This document shows positions 1 through 9,145 of a stretch of DNA of 10,663 bases, in pieces; positions within the stretch are counted from its first letter, which is position 1, and the number at the start of each line of letters is the position of its first letter. This stretch comes from Entrophospora sp. SA101 (Eukaryota; Glomeromycota; Glomeromycetes; Entrophosporales; Entrophosporaceae). The stretch is taken from positions 13,929-24,591 of the forward strand of contig CAUDNR010000801.1 of the NCBI GenBank assembly GCA_958430865.1, written 5' to 3'. A program made the translations under genes and the position numbers. A model generated the notes under the pieces. The model had not been told where the DNA came from. It worked only from the letters and a program-made list of their open reading frames with translations, and did not search any database.

Positions 1-44
1 TTTGCACATAAAATGTTTCACAATTTTGGTGTAACATGCTGCGC

Positions 45-62
45 GCGCACCCTGCGCACCCT
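45..62. repeat. GC-rich 9-bp tandem (GCGCACCCT x2)
   Basis: Two perfect copies of GCGCACCCT lie end to end, preceded by an alternating GC run (40-48). This is a striking GC island in DNA that is otherwise mostly A and T. It may be the edge of a dispersed repeat that continues left of the window. That is inference; nothing else supports an element here. Confidence 0.6.
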
Positions 63-717
63 GAATTTCCAACACTGTTACTACCTAAATTGGTAATTTT
101 ATTTCTATAACGCAGAAATTTATTACCAAATTTAGAAATTATGTATGCAGATTATTAGCTAACATCACTAGTTAATCTTATATTAAATATTAATGAACAG
201 TTCTGTAAGTTTTCATAATATATAAAAAAATAAATACAATAGGGTTAGATTAATCTTTGATGCTCGTTGAATTATTTTAATAGATCTATTAAAATTTAAT
301 ATTGCAATATATATTGCATGATCATGTGTTTAAACTCTACTCAAGATTGAATTATTTGTTTATATGATATTCTTTTGGTTGATGCGTAAATTCTTTTTGT
401 TTTACCACTGCCAATTATTGCCAACATTTAATATCTAATTTATTTACACGTAATTAAATTCCTTCTAGCAGATAAGTAAAGGATGAAGGAAATAATGATG
501 CCTTAACCCTTGGATATCTACTAATAAAGTATTAATTATCTCAATAAATTTATTTATTTAAACACAATTATTATTGTTGTCTTGCTTTCAGAAAAGGTTG
601 ATTACTTGTATTAATACACGATTATAATTAAGGTAATTTAAAATTGTAATTTTAAATTCAAGTTATCAATTTAACCTATATTTAACTATATCATCTATTA
701 TATGCAAGTAAAATTTA
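63..717. other. AT-rich stretch without a recognisable gene
   Basis: No reading frame of note is seen on either strand. The one clear structure is a perfect inverted repeat at 635-658: 11-bp arms of AATTTAAAATT and its complement around a GT spacer. The arms are pure A/T, so chance is a real possibility. Some minus-strand protein-like blocks of the neighbouring relic could extend into this part, but I cannot support any. Confidence 0.5.
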
Positions 718-1781
718 TGGGGGGATAAATTTATTGGTGTAAATTGAAAATCTCGTAGATCACTTGGAACCTTTATTTACGAATTTTAGAAAGTGATTTT
801 CGATCAAATCATGAGAGTACATCATTGGTTTGTTTATATCTTCATACAGTGCAGAATCTCTATTATAGGAACGAAATTGGAAAATTTAAATATCATGTGG
901 TTCATGAATCAATCGATCATATAAATTTTTTATGGGAGATCTCCCTTTTTAAAGTAAAGGCAACTTTTATTCTAGTCATTAAACAAAATATATTTACATT
1001 TTGGTGATTATATTTTCATACTTTGCTTAGATGCAGATTAACAAATTTTACCGAATTCCCGCACCATTTAACAATTCCATTAATTTCTTCAGAAAATGTT
1101 TCGGCAAACAAGCAACATTTAACGTTTTTATACGAAGTAAGATTTACATGTATATATTAATAAGAGGTGATGGCACAAAGAATTTAGGGGGATCAGAAAA
1201 TATTTTTCATGATAGACAAAATAACTTAAGCCTGGAACTATTGTATCTAACGTATTGTTATTGTTTCATTTATTTTTAAAAACTCTTGGAATTCCTCTTT
1301 TAACGAATCAAGCTCAATCACTGTCACCAAATATGATCATTGAACACATGCTTTGATCATTAAAAGCTAATTTTCTGTTACATGTCTGCTTCCATTTTCT
1401 GTTTCCACCTTGTAGTTAATTTAGGCCTACCTCTAGCCTTTTTTGTAGCCGTTGACTCCTCAGTTTTGTAATGAATTTTAAACATTAAAGGCAAAAAAGT
1501 ATTAAATCATACAAATAACCGGGAATGGCAGAAGTTATGAAAGAATAATTATAAAGTCAATAATTCATATATTTTTCCATTGTTTTCCAGCGGGTTTGTC
1601 CTGATCATAACAAAGTGAAAATAGTTCTATATTGTCCATCCTGTTATTAAATACTAGATTTTTTTCTGGTCAACAGATAAGGTTAATTTTATATTTTTTT
1701 TATATCATTTGATAAATAATTAACTTTAAAAAGTGTAATTTCATCTTTTGTTGATCGTGATGCAACTAGTCTACTTATTGA
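718..1781 (-). pseudogene. Decayed protein-coding gene, family not recognised
   Basis: On the minus strand, a series of protein-like blocks appears in changing frames, 5' to 3'. 1692-1781 contains RLVASRSTKDEITLFKVNY. 1568-1669 contains MDNIELFSLCYDQDKPAGKQ. 1381-1485 starts MFKIHYKTEE and holds an AT-hook-like KKARGRPKLTTRWKQK. 1250-1336 contains VIELDSLKEEFQEFLK. 1019-1150 contains FSEEINGIVKWCGNSVKF, with a rival frame reading CLPKHFLKKLMELLNG. 718-948 contains NLYDRLIHEPHD and SALYEDINKPMMYSHDLIE, interrupted by TAA at 886-888 and TGA at 760-762. The stretch 763-885 is 41 codons open, longer than expected where stops should fall about every 12-13 codons. The amino acid mix is not the Lys/Asn/Ile/Phe bias of random AT-rich translation. 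I do not know the family; a transposon protein or a lost host gene both fit. Whether all blocks belong to one gene is inference, and introns could explain some of the frame changes. Confidence 0.42.
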
Positions 1782-2560
1782 TCAACAACATTACATAGAT
1801 GCGTTGATCTGCTAGCGTGACTGTTGTGACATAAGGTTTGATATTTAGGGTTTGATCGACCCCAGAAACTTAATACTTTTATTAGAAGTTTTAATCTTGG
1901 AATTTTGCAGATAAATCTCATGTCGTCACATAATTATTTAGGTGAGGTTTTATATATATATAAATAAACATAATAAACATTATTGCAGAAATAGAAATAC
2001 TTCTATTTTTAAATTTAAATTTAAATTTTTTTTATTCTTAATATCTCTGATATTATTTTAAATTTTATTTATGAGAAGAAAACCCAAAACATCTGAAATA
2101 AACCTTATCAATTTAAAGGAGAAAAATTATTACATAATAATAATATATTTGTTATATATTATATATACCCTATTATTAATTAATTAGTATTAAGTTAATC
2201 AATTAAATTATCCCATTAATACAACACTATATATTATTAATTGTAAGCTAATATTTATTTATTTTATCTACATATTTACAAGAAATTAACACCAAACCAA
2301 AAGAAAACCAATAAGAAAAATTTTAATTATTAAAATTACCACATAAAAAAAAAAAATTAAAGGTGAAAAAACAAGTGCATGATTAATTAAAAAAAAAAAA
2401 CCATCGAGGAATTCTTTAATTAATTAAAGAATCGTCAATTAATCTTAAAAAACAAACCAATAAAAACTCCAATAAAAAAAAAAAAAAATCAATAAATTTA
2501 CCATTGGTTTTTTTTTCGTGAGAAACAAAAAAAAAAAAAAACAATTACGAAATGTTTGAA
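1782..2560. other. AT-rich intergenic DNA with A/T tracts
   Basis: No gene is seen. The stretch holds three head-to-tail AAATTT hexamers (2011-2028), short TATA runs, several poly(A) runs of 9-15 (around 2346, 2390, 2474 and 2526) and a poly(T) run near 2508. A perfect palindrome sits at 2411-2432. It probably separates the relic on its left from the 3' end of the 680-aa gene. Confidence 0.6.
2411..2432. repeat. Perfect 22-bp palindrome
   Basis: The half-site ATTCTTTAATT is followed directly by its exact reverse complement, with no spacer; flanking bases do not extend the match. It lies about 600 bp beyond the stop codon of the minus-strand gene. It could form a cruciform, but no function can be assigned. 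Confidence 0.7.
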
Positions 2561-2562
2561 AA

Positions 2563-2743
2563 TTTATTTGTTTTGAAATTGAAAAAATATTTTAGAAACT
2601 CTGTCGCAATCAATTAAGTGAGTGTGGTGAAAGACCATGTGTTCGTATGTGTGTGTATGCGCGTGCGAATGTAATGTATGTAATAATGTATTGTATATGT
2701 ATGAAGCGAATTCTTTGAAAAATAAAAATGAAGGGAATTTATT
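2563..2743 (-). terminator. Possible polyadenylation signals downstream of the 680-aa gene
   Basis: Read on the minus strand, AATAAA occurs at 2738-2743 and 2563-2568, about 290 and 465 nt past the stop codon at 3032-3034. Either could be a cleavage/polyadenylation signal. In DNA this AT-rich the hexamer is common by chance, so this is only a candidate. Confidence 0.2.
2644..2667. repeat. 24-bp alternating pyrimidine-purine tract
   Basis: From C2644 to G2667 every step alternates pyrimidine and purine, beginning CGTATGTGTGTG and ending GCGCGTGCG. Such tracts are known to favour Z-DNA under negative supercoiling. It lies in the 3' flank of the 680-aa gene, possibly in its 3' untranslated region. 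Simple-sequence drift is the plain alternative. Confidence 0.55.
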
Positions 2744-3031
2744 AATATTTGCCAAAAGAAGAAAAGAAGAACTAATTGGTGTAACCTCGTTCATTGGTAA
2801 TGGTGGTGTTAAAATGAAATAATTAAAAGAGTTTGGATGTTGTTTGTTGTATGTACAAAAAAAAATTTTTTGCGTTTGTGTATGTACAAGGAAAATATAT
2901 AACAAAAATAGTAATGAAATTTAACGCATGGAAATTCATAATAATAAATGGTGATTCATTCATTAATTATTAATTCATTTTTTCTCGTTATCAATAACGA
3001 CAACCAATGATAAATAATTAGAATATTAGAA

Positions 3032-3300
3032 CTAACGAAGAAATGTAGAAGGCATAGAGGATGGAGAAGGAGGCGTAGAAGGTTGTTTCTTAAAGATTCT
3101 ACGAAGTTTTGATAAATTTTGCTTTTTAATTATTTGTGGTGGTTGTGGAATTTGTTGTTTTAATGGTTGTTGTAGTGAATATGTTTCATCATTTGTATTT
3201 ACGTTATTATTATCATAATTTTCTACAACTTCTATATCTACATTATCATTCGTCACTTCATTATCATCATCATCATCATTCTCCTCCTCTTTGTTATTGT

Positions 3301-3358
<58 letters not shown>

Positions 3359-5074
3359 ATCCACTCCTTCCCGGTCAATGTTATTAACATTAGTGTTATT
3401 TTTAATTCTGATCGAAGTTGGAGTTATTGACGGTGAATAATCATAACCATTGTTTTTCATATTCATTGGATTACATGAAGAGGTTAATGATTGAATGATA
3501 TTCCCTGGTTTCCGTAATAATTGTGAAACATTATTATGTTTGTTATTATTAACTTGTTGTATGGTAGTTACAAGCGTTGGTGATGAAGGCAATGAATTAG
3601 TTGAGGTATTTGATAAATTATAATCTAATCCATCATTATTGTTTAAATAATTATCATTACCATTGATATTGATATTATTATCCAAAGCAGTAAGAGAAGT
3701 TGGAGAAGTTGGAGTGGTGGGAGATGGCAAAGAAGAGGAGGAAGAAGAGGAAGTGTTAAAATTGGGATCATCGTCGTGAGATATTTGATTACGTGGACCA
3801 AAATCAATTGACCATCTTCGCTGAAATTTTGGTTTTTTTAATAATAAGAATTGTGACGGATTATCTAACGACCATTTCTTTGTACGATTCGGTGACTTAT
3901 TGGCATTGTTGTTATTGTTATTATTTGTGCTATTGTTATCGATGTTTGATGAATCCGGTATCCATTTTTGATTACGATTTGCTTTCTTAGGAGGTAGTGG
4001 CGGTGGATGTGCTGAAGATACTGGAGACACATTATTTTTAATGACTTTTTTATCAGAATTGCTATTGCAATTGTTGCTATTGATAAACGAATCGTCTTTG
4101 CTAAATATCTCATCGGCTCTCCTCCTATTGTTGCTACTATTATTACTATGATTTGAAATTACATTTTTTTGAAGAACATTTCCATTATGATTATGATTAT
4201 GGTCATGGTTGTGATTATTACCACCATTACCACTAATATGATCGTTGTTGTTGTTACCGGTCCTTAATATGATACTTCCATCTTTTGAATGTTTACTTAA
4301 CAATAAAGCTTCAAATACACGGTTTTTCAACGTCAATTTTTGATTTTCGGTATTCAGATGTTGAATTAGATCATCTTTTTGTGAAACAATGTTTTTTAAT
4401 GCCTGGATTGTCAATCTGCTTTGTTCCAATTCTTGTAATAATTTGAAATTTTGATTTTTGAGGAAATTATTGTCAACTTTTATTCTTATCATTGAAATCG
4501 AAATCTTTTTCTTTAATTTAGATTTTCTTGATGTGGAATCGGAACGACCTAACCTAGACGGGGGACGACTAAATGGTTCATTATTATATTCAGTTTCTTC
4601 ATCACTTTCATGAATATCATTGTAATTTTCATTTTTTGAAGTATATTTTATAAAATCTAATTCTAATAAATCGTCATCCGATCCAGCACTAAATTTATCG
4701 TCGTCGTCATCATAATATACTTCTACCTCGTCGTCATCATCATCGTCATCATCATCGTCATCACCATCGTCACTACTATCGAATGATGAATCAGAATTTG
4801 ATGATTGAAGTTTTGGAAATGATGATAATGTATTATTATTACGATGAGATGTTGTTATCGGTGATGATGATTTTATTTGAGTCGATATTGATACAAAGTT
4901 GTTATTATTATAATTATAATTATTATTATTATCAATATAATTATTATTAATATTAGTATTAGCAGTAGGGTTTGTATTATTAGTATTATTATTTATATTA
5001 AAATTATCGATTGTTCCTGATAATAATGATTTTGGTGCTTTTGGAATTATTACTGAAGTTGAGTAATTTGTCAT
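3032..5074 (-). CDS. 680-aa disordered protein with coiled coil, PPLPPKK motif, basic-Trp repeats and Asp tracts; function unknown
   Basis: This is a single open exon of 680 codons ending in TAG. The ATG has A at -3, and an in-frame TAA three codons upstream (5081-5083) rules out a longer start. I do not recognise a named family. N-terminus to residue 80: Asn/Ser/Thr-rich. Residues 102-126: Asp tract. 170-191: Arg/Ser/Lys-rich (PPSRLGRSDSTSRKSK, then KLKKK). About 199-262: probable coiled coil, the only segment of normal complexity, including NFKLLQELEQSRLTIQALK and LIQHLNTENQKLTLK. 285-298: His/Asn alternation. 357-364: PPPLPPKK, an SH3-ligand-like proline motif. 369-374, 399-404 and 419-424: QKWIPD, KKWSLD and RRWSID. 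442-448: Ser tract. 453-459 and 546-553: SP/TP sites. 572-592: 21 Asp. 650-663: basic segment (LSKLRRIFKK), then a PS-rich tail. No signal peptide or membrane segment is seen. A scaffold, cytoskeletal or signalling adaptor would fit the coiled coil, SH3-ligand and phosphosite-like motifs, but that is inference. The nearest gene-like regions are relics, so context does not help. Confidence 0.85.
3299..3361 (-). repeat. In-frame 21-Asp tract (residues 572-592), GAC-rich
   Basis: Reading the minus strand, 21 consecutive Asp codons comprise 15 GAC and 6 GAT. The mixture means the tract is not a pure trinucleotide repeat, which fits selection for acidic residues rather than fresh slippage. The excess of GAC is unusual in DNA this rich in A and T. 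A second acidic run (NDDDDDNE) follows a few residues on. Confidence 0.85.
4289..4480 (-). other. Probable coiled-coil segment (residues about 199-262)
   Basis: The residues have hydrophobic positions (I, V, F, L, L, L, I, L, I, V, L, I, L, L, V, F, L) at roughly 3-4 spacing, mixed with Gln, Glu, Lys and Asp, and no Pro or Gly until KHSKDGS near 266. No other part of the protein looks able to fold. A dimerisation role is inferred. The exact heptad register was not computed. Confidence 0.6.
4697..4771 (-). repeat. N-terminal acidic tract (residues 102-126)
   Basis: The tract reads DDG, then 11 Asp, then EVEVYY, then five Asp, and is followed by more acidic sequence (GSDDDLLELD, then HESDEETE). 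It uses mixed GAT and GAC codons. With the tract at 572-592 it gives the protein two strongly acidic regions on either side of a basic centre (about 176-261, with Lys/Arg clusters again at 317-319, 362-371 and 399-421). Confidence 0.75.
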
Positions 5075-5130
5075 GATTGATTAATATTATATTTACGGTG
5101 TATTATGAAATACTATATTCAGTAGTAAGG

Positions 5131-5149
5131 ATATATATATATATATATA
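5131..5149. repeat. (AT)n microsatellite just upstream of the 680-aa gene
   Basis: Nineteen bases of strict AT alternation sit 57 bp before the start codon. The position would suit a core-promoter TATA region or a 5' untranslated region. Since such runs are frequent in this window (another at about 9437-9450), a regulatory role is only a guess. Confidence 0.5.
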
Positions 5150-5919
5150 ATTCTCTATTAGTGATATTAATATTTGTATATTTTGGATATGTCTATTTAT
5201 TATTTTTTTTTTCTTCAAAATTATATATGCTGACAAAAAATTGGAGAAAAAATAAAAAAACTAAAAATCTAATCTATTTATAAACAAAAAATTTAAATAT
5301 GCAAAATATGCAAAAAAAAAATAAAATAATAATATATAAATTATTATTATTTTTGGAGGAAAAAATAAAGAAAAGTATTTTGTTGTATATTTATAAAAAT
5401 TAAAATAATAAGAATAATTAATTTAAGAGATAATAGGAAAAGTTTTATTTATCTATTTATTTATTATTTATTAATACTATATTAATATATATTTTACAAA
5501 TATGGTTGTATGATTATTTTTATTATGTCAATCATTTATTATTATTATTCAAAGAAGAAAAAAAATAAATTAGATACGAGCAAATGAATTTGTCAATGAT
5601 CATGATGATGAATTTTTGAATGAATGAACTTGTTAGTAGTAACAGTAGGTGGGAAGAGAGAGGGAAGAAAATCTTGGGAATTAATTAGTAATACAAGAAA
5701 TAGAATTAGAATATACGGCCTATTCTAAAACCCGAATTTAAAATCTTACAAAAATAAACAGTATAAATAAAAAGAAAATAAGCAGCATAAATAAAATTAA
5801 TTAAATTAATTTAATTTCTGCAATAATATATTTATACATGCATTACAACAAAAAATCATCCTTTTTTAATTATAACAAATAATAAAAAATCCCTGTCAGT
5901 TAATTTGTTCGTTATTTTG

Positions 5920-5943
5920 TTTGCTAGCGCTAGTACTAGCAAA
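5920..5943. repeat. Inverted repeat around a 12-bp palindrome
   Basis: TTTGCTAG (5920-5927) and CTAGCAAA (5936-5943) are exact 8-bp arms. Overlapping the right arm is a perfect palindrome, GCTAGTACTAGC (5929-5940). It is mixed in composition and so less likely by chance than the A/T-only repeats around it. It lies about 850 bp upstream of the 680-aa gene. It might be a binding site for a dimeric protein; this is speculative. Confidence 0.5.
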
Positions 5944-7070
5944 AGAAAGGGTTTAAAGGGGTTGTTAGTTTAATTTTAAAAGAGTTATTAAATCTTAATT
6001 TAATATTAATGGATTAACTCGATGAGCAACTATGGATCTTAACGATATGATATATCAATGAAAAGATGATTATAATTGTGATTTATTTATTTATCTTATG
6101 ATTTTGAGAAAATTTTTTTTGTGTATTGTAAATAATGATAATATATATACTGTATACATACATACACAAAACAGTTTATTTTTGTTAAGAAATAAAAGAG
6201 ACTACTTTTTGCAAATCTTATTATTAATTTAATCTAATTAGAAATTTGGTAAAATAAATATTTGTAATAAATAATAACATTAATTTTATATTAATTAACA
6301 GAAAAAGAAGTGAATTCTAAGTCATAAAATATAATTATTCACCAAAACTATATAAAACATGTTATCGGAAAATTGTTTTACAGCCCCCCCCTTTAAATTC
6401 TCCTCATCGTTATTATTTTTTAAACAGTAATAATAATAATAACAGGGTATATATAGAAATGTGGAAATTAATATGGAAATTCATGTTTATTGTATATATA
6501 TAAAAATTTATTTCATCACAACCAAATATGTAAAGTCACGACGAACACGAGAATTTTTTTTTTTTTGTAACCCGACATTAATAATAATATGAATCAACTC
6601 CGTACTATATTCCCACCGATCATATTAATATCATGGTATGAATTAAAAAAAAAAAAAAACGGTATTTACGGATTGATGAATCAAGGGTTTGATGATGGAT
6701 AACAAATAATAATAATTCATCAATGGTCTAACACGGAGTGGAATATTTTTTTATTTAATTTAGTATTAGTAATAATAGAAATATTTACTAACTGATTATC
6801 ATAATAATAATAAATAAACCAAATCAGTCAAATTTCCTTTCATTCATTCACAAAGATATAATCATGATTTTTTTAAACGAATAAACATAATAACAATAAT
6901 AAACATGACTTATTATTTTTAAAGTATTACGTATATTTAAAGTCATATGATCATTGTCCGAGTTTCTTTTTTTAATTTGGAATCTATTTTCGAAGATTAT
7001 TATTGTTAAATTTAGTAAAATTAGTAAAACAATTAATTATTGATGATGACGACAGCGAATAATTACGACG

Positions 7071-7093
7071 ATAATAATAATAATAATAATAAT
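7071..7093. repeat. (AAT)n microsatellite
   Basis: About seven and a half perfect ATA/AAT units occur in a row. Just before it (7040-7056) is a short GATGATGACGAC stretch that would read as Asp codons but is closed by stops. This is simple sequence with no gene. Confidence 0.8.
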
Positions 7094-8052
7094 GGTGTTA
7101 CCGAATCACACGAAATCATTCTTCGAAATATTTTTCTTTTTCATACGTAATATTTTTATTTTTTGTCAAATTAGGAAAATCACAATAATAATGATTTTAC
7201 CAATTAATTAATTGTTTTCACTCTTTATTCGCTTCACTTCGTCTTTTAAAACTTACTGAATCGATAAATCAACTGGTTGATCAATCAATTAAATCGGTCT
7301 CGGATATGAATTGATAAATTAGTTTTTCTTTTTTGCCAAGATACGAAAAAAAAAAGAATAATTTTTTATTGTTCATCTCCGATTCTAAAATCCAATTAAA
7401 TTTGGCAGATAAGTAAATGAATGCACACAAATCTATTTTAAAATCGATGCAATGTAATGTATTGCTAATCATCCGTCAACACCTATTTTCTCGATAATTA
7501 TTATAACAAAAACCGTACATATCGCACGTACTAGTCTGCGTACTTTCTCGCATATATCAATTGCTCATTCAAACTGCACATTTTTATTTATTTGGTAAGT
7601 TTTTTTTTTTTATCTTTACAATTTTTTTTAAAAAAAATCGAGCAGGCATAAAATTAAAAAATACCTGATTTAGAAAACGACAACTTTATTATTATTTATT
7701 AGTTTGCTCACACATCTATGTCGTTTAATATATTATAAAACTAAAAAAGAACTTTCCTAGCAATTAAATTATTCAAAAATAAATTTTTTCTCTTCTCTTT
7801 ATTAGTATTAAGTAAATTATTTTATTAACAGTTACTTATTACGATCAATGTGTTGACTCTCAAACACCTCGCCCAAATCAGCTCGTTAGTAGTATGTATG
7901 TATAGCTGAAGCATAATAATGAATTAATAAATATATTTATTATTATTTACTGTGCTTTTAAGAGTATGGTTTCACCAAAAGCCGTGTGAAACTAAACATT
8001 TAGATGAATTGTTTCACCTTATTTTTTGGGATTATTAACGATATTTCTATTA

Positions 8053-9142
8053 ATGCAAATGATAAATATTCAAACAAAAGAGAAAAAAGTATATGATGAG
8101 TGTCCAACTTGTATAGATATAATACTTGGTGTCAATCTTGTGATCTACAATTATAATCTCAAGGCGGACAAGTGGCAATGAAACCATTGATGAATTAATA
8201 AAAAACACCAACAGGATATGGTAAATATAATATGATGAATTAAAAAAGTATTAGAATAATTGGTTTGATGACTATATACAAAGCTACTTGGATATTTGGT
8301 AAAAGATAAAAGGCAATAAAAAATGTTGTAAAGATAAGATTGTTGCATTAAAAAATTACATTATTCACAAAATGTTCTGATGAATTTTTAAATGAGGTAA
8401 AATAATTTAATTAAAAATTGTGATAAACTTTACCAAACTGATTACATAATTAGGATTTATGGATTAACAAGACCAAATCACAAAAGATTATACATGAAAG
8501 AAAGAAGCCTTCAAATTATTTAACAAAAAAATTTAAAAATTTACAATGGAGAGATAAATTCTTATTTTTTATACTATTATTGGTGGTTTGGATATCCATG
8601 AGCAAAAAATCATTTACAGTGGCAACATTCTTCATGGCAATTGTTCATATATTGCAGAAATAGGATTATCAGTTCCAGCTGATAAAACTTTAAAATCAAA
8701 TGAAAGTAGTGTATGTGGAGTATTACCATACTTGGAGCCATAAGTATTAAATGGTAAACTGCATCAGGTATAGTTTGGAATATTGATATCAGTAATCTCA
8801 ACAACAACCTTTTAGTAATTTGGCACATGATAGATCAAAATATGTGAAGAAGCAAGACCTAGCTCCTCAATTAATACTCCAAAACTTTATATTGAATTAG
8901 CCTGTAAACATATGGATATAAATGCGTAATTGCTAAAAATTTATTATAATGCGCTTATTCATTATTAATGATTCTGATGAAGAAAAATTGATTCAAAAAA
9001 ATTTGACTTGAACCTACAACAATTACAATGACAACAGATCCTGATGCTGTTTATATCAGCAGATTATTGTAATTTACAAATCTCTCAGCCTGTAAATTAT
9101 AGAAGAGTTATATTCATTAGTAATAATAATGGCAATTATTAA
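8053..9142 (+). pseudogene. Decayed protein kinase of the expanded Glomeromycotina tyrosine-kinase-like type
   Basis: Kinase-like blocks follow one another in proper order but in shifting frames. ATG 8053, then YDECPTC (8092-8112) and NTWCQSC (8121-8141) form a two-knuckle CPxC/WCxxC pair. TSGNETIDELIKNT is at 8168-8209. KIVALKN, with the beta-3 Lys at 8351-8353, is followed by SDEFLNEVK (8376-8402), which carries the helix-C type Glu. YIIRIYGLTRPNHKRLYM falls within 8422-8496 and NYLTKKFKNLQWRDKF at 8514-8561. An open block of 53 codons (8582-8740) reads GGLDIHEQKIIYSGNIL, AEIGLSVPAD and VCGVLPYLEP. Then come QQPFSNLAHD (about 8800-8830), ICEEARP and NTPKLYIELACKHMDINA (to 8926), INDSDEEKLIQKNL (8964-9005) and tail blocks DPDAVYISRLL (9037-9069) and PVNYRRVIFISN, ending at TAA 9140-9142. 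The HRD catalytic loop is deleted (IIY runs straight into SGN), DFG reads EIG, and the APE Glu codon is now TAA. It cannot make an active kinase. Family placement is from memory of the pattern; the exact 5' end is unsure. Confidence 0.87.
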
Positions 9143-9145
9143 AGA

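Larger units (their letters stand above)
5084..8052. other. About 3 kb of AT-rich DNA with no recognisable gene; includes the 5' flank of the 680-aa gene
   Basis: Neither strand carries a credible coding stretch. An (AT)n run at 5131-5149 lies 57 bp upstream of the start codon; it could serve as a TATA-like element or be plain microsatellite. Other marks are an inverted repeat at 5920-5943, poly(A/T) runs near 6550, 6645 and 7600, an (AAT)n microsatellite at 7071-7093, a splice-donor-like GTAAGT at 7595-7600 (plus) and a short GTTTCAC/GTGAAAC hairpin at 7969-7992. The promoter of the gene must lie in the near part. A second transcript start or non-coding RNA is possible, but nothing in the sequence shows it. 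Confidence 0.55.

Noticed and set aside
825..1279. Two plus-strand open frames of 60 and 82 codons (825-1007 and 1031-1279)
   Set aside because: They are antisense to the minus-strand relic, have no recognisable domain, and their openness is explained by coding composition on the other strand. A WEIS string in the first resembles a kinase motif but has no kinase neighbours.
1591..1647. Plus-strand Cys/His cluster (CPDH then LYCPSC) after a splice-acceptor-like TTGTTTTCCAG, B-box-like
   Set aside because: The frame closes at once after the cluster, no second half of a zinc finger is present, and the minus strand here reads as a better protein block (MDNIELFSLCYDQDKPAG).
1747..1788. TTGTTGATC facing GATCAACAA as a possible terminal repeat
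   Set aside because: Nine-base arms 20-odd bases apart with no flanking duplication; overlaps a protein-like block and is plausible by chance.
2564..2905. Minus-strand 113-codon frame and plus-strand 61-codon frame (2637-2822)
   Set aside because: They lie in the probable 3' flank of the 680-aa gene, are rich in His/Thr or Cys/Val from the TG-repeat, and contain no domain or signal sequence that I trust.
3136..4113. Frames at 3136-3387, 3793-3990 (plus) and 3865-4113 (minus) inside the main gene
   Set aside because: They are shadows of the 680-aa frame made open by its Asp and Asn codon repeats (poly His/Arg, Tyr/Cys or Ile/Thr translations).
8151..8828. Minus-strand frames of 65 and 72 codons (8151-8348 and 8610-8828)
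   Set aside because: Antisense to well-ordered kinase blocks on the plus strand; no independent evidence.
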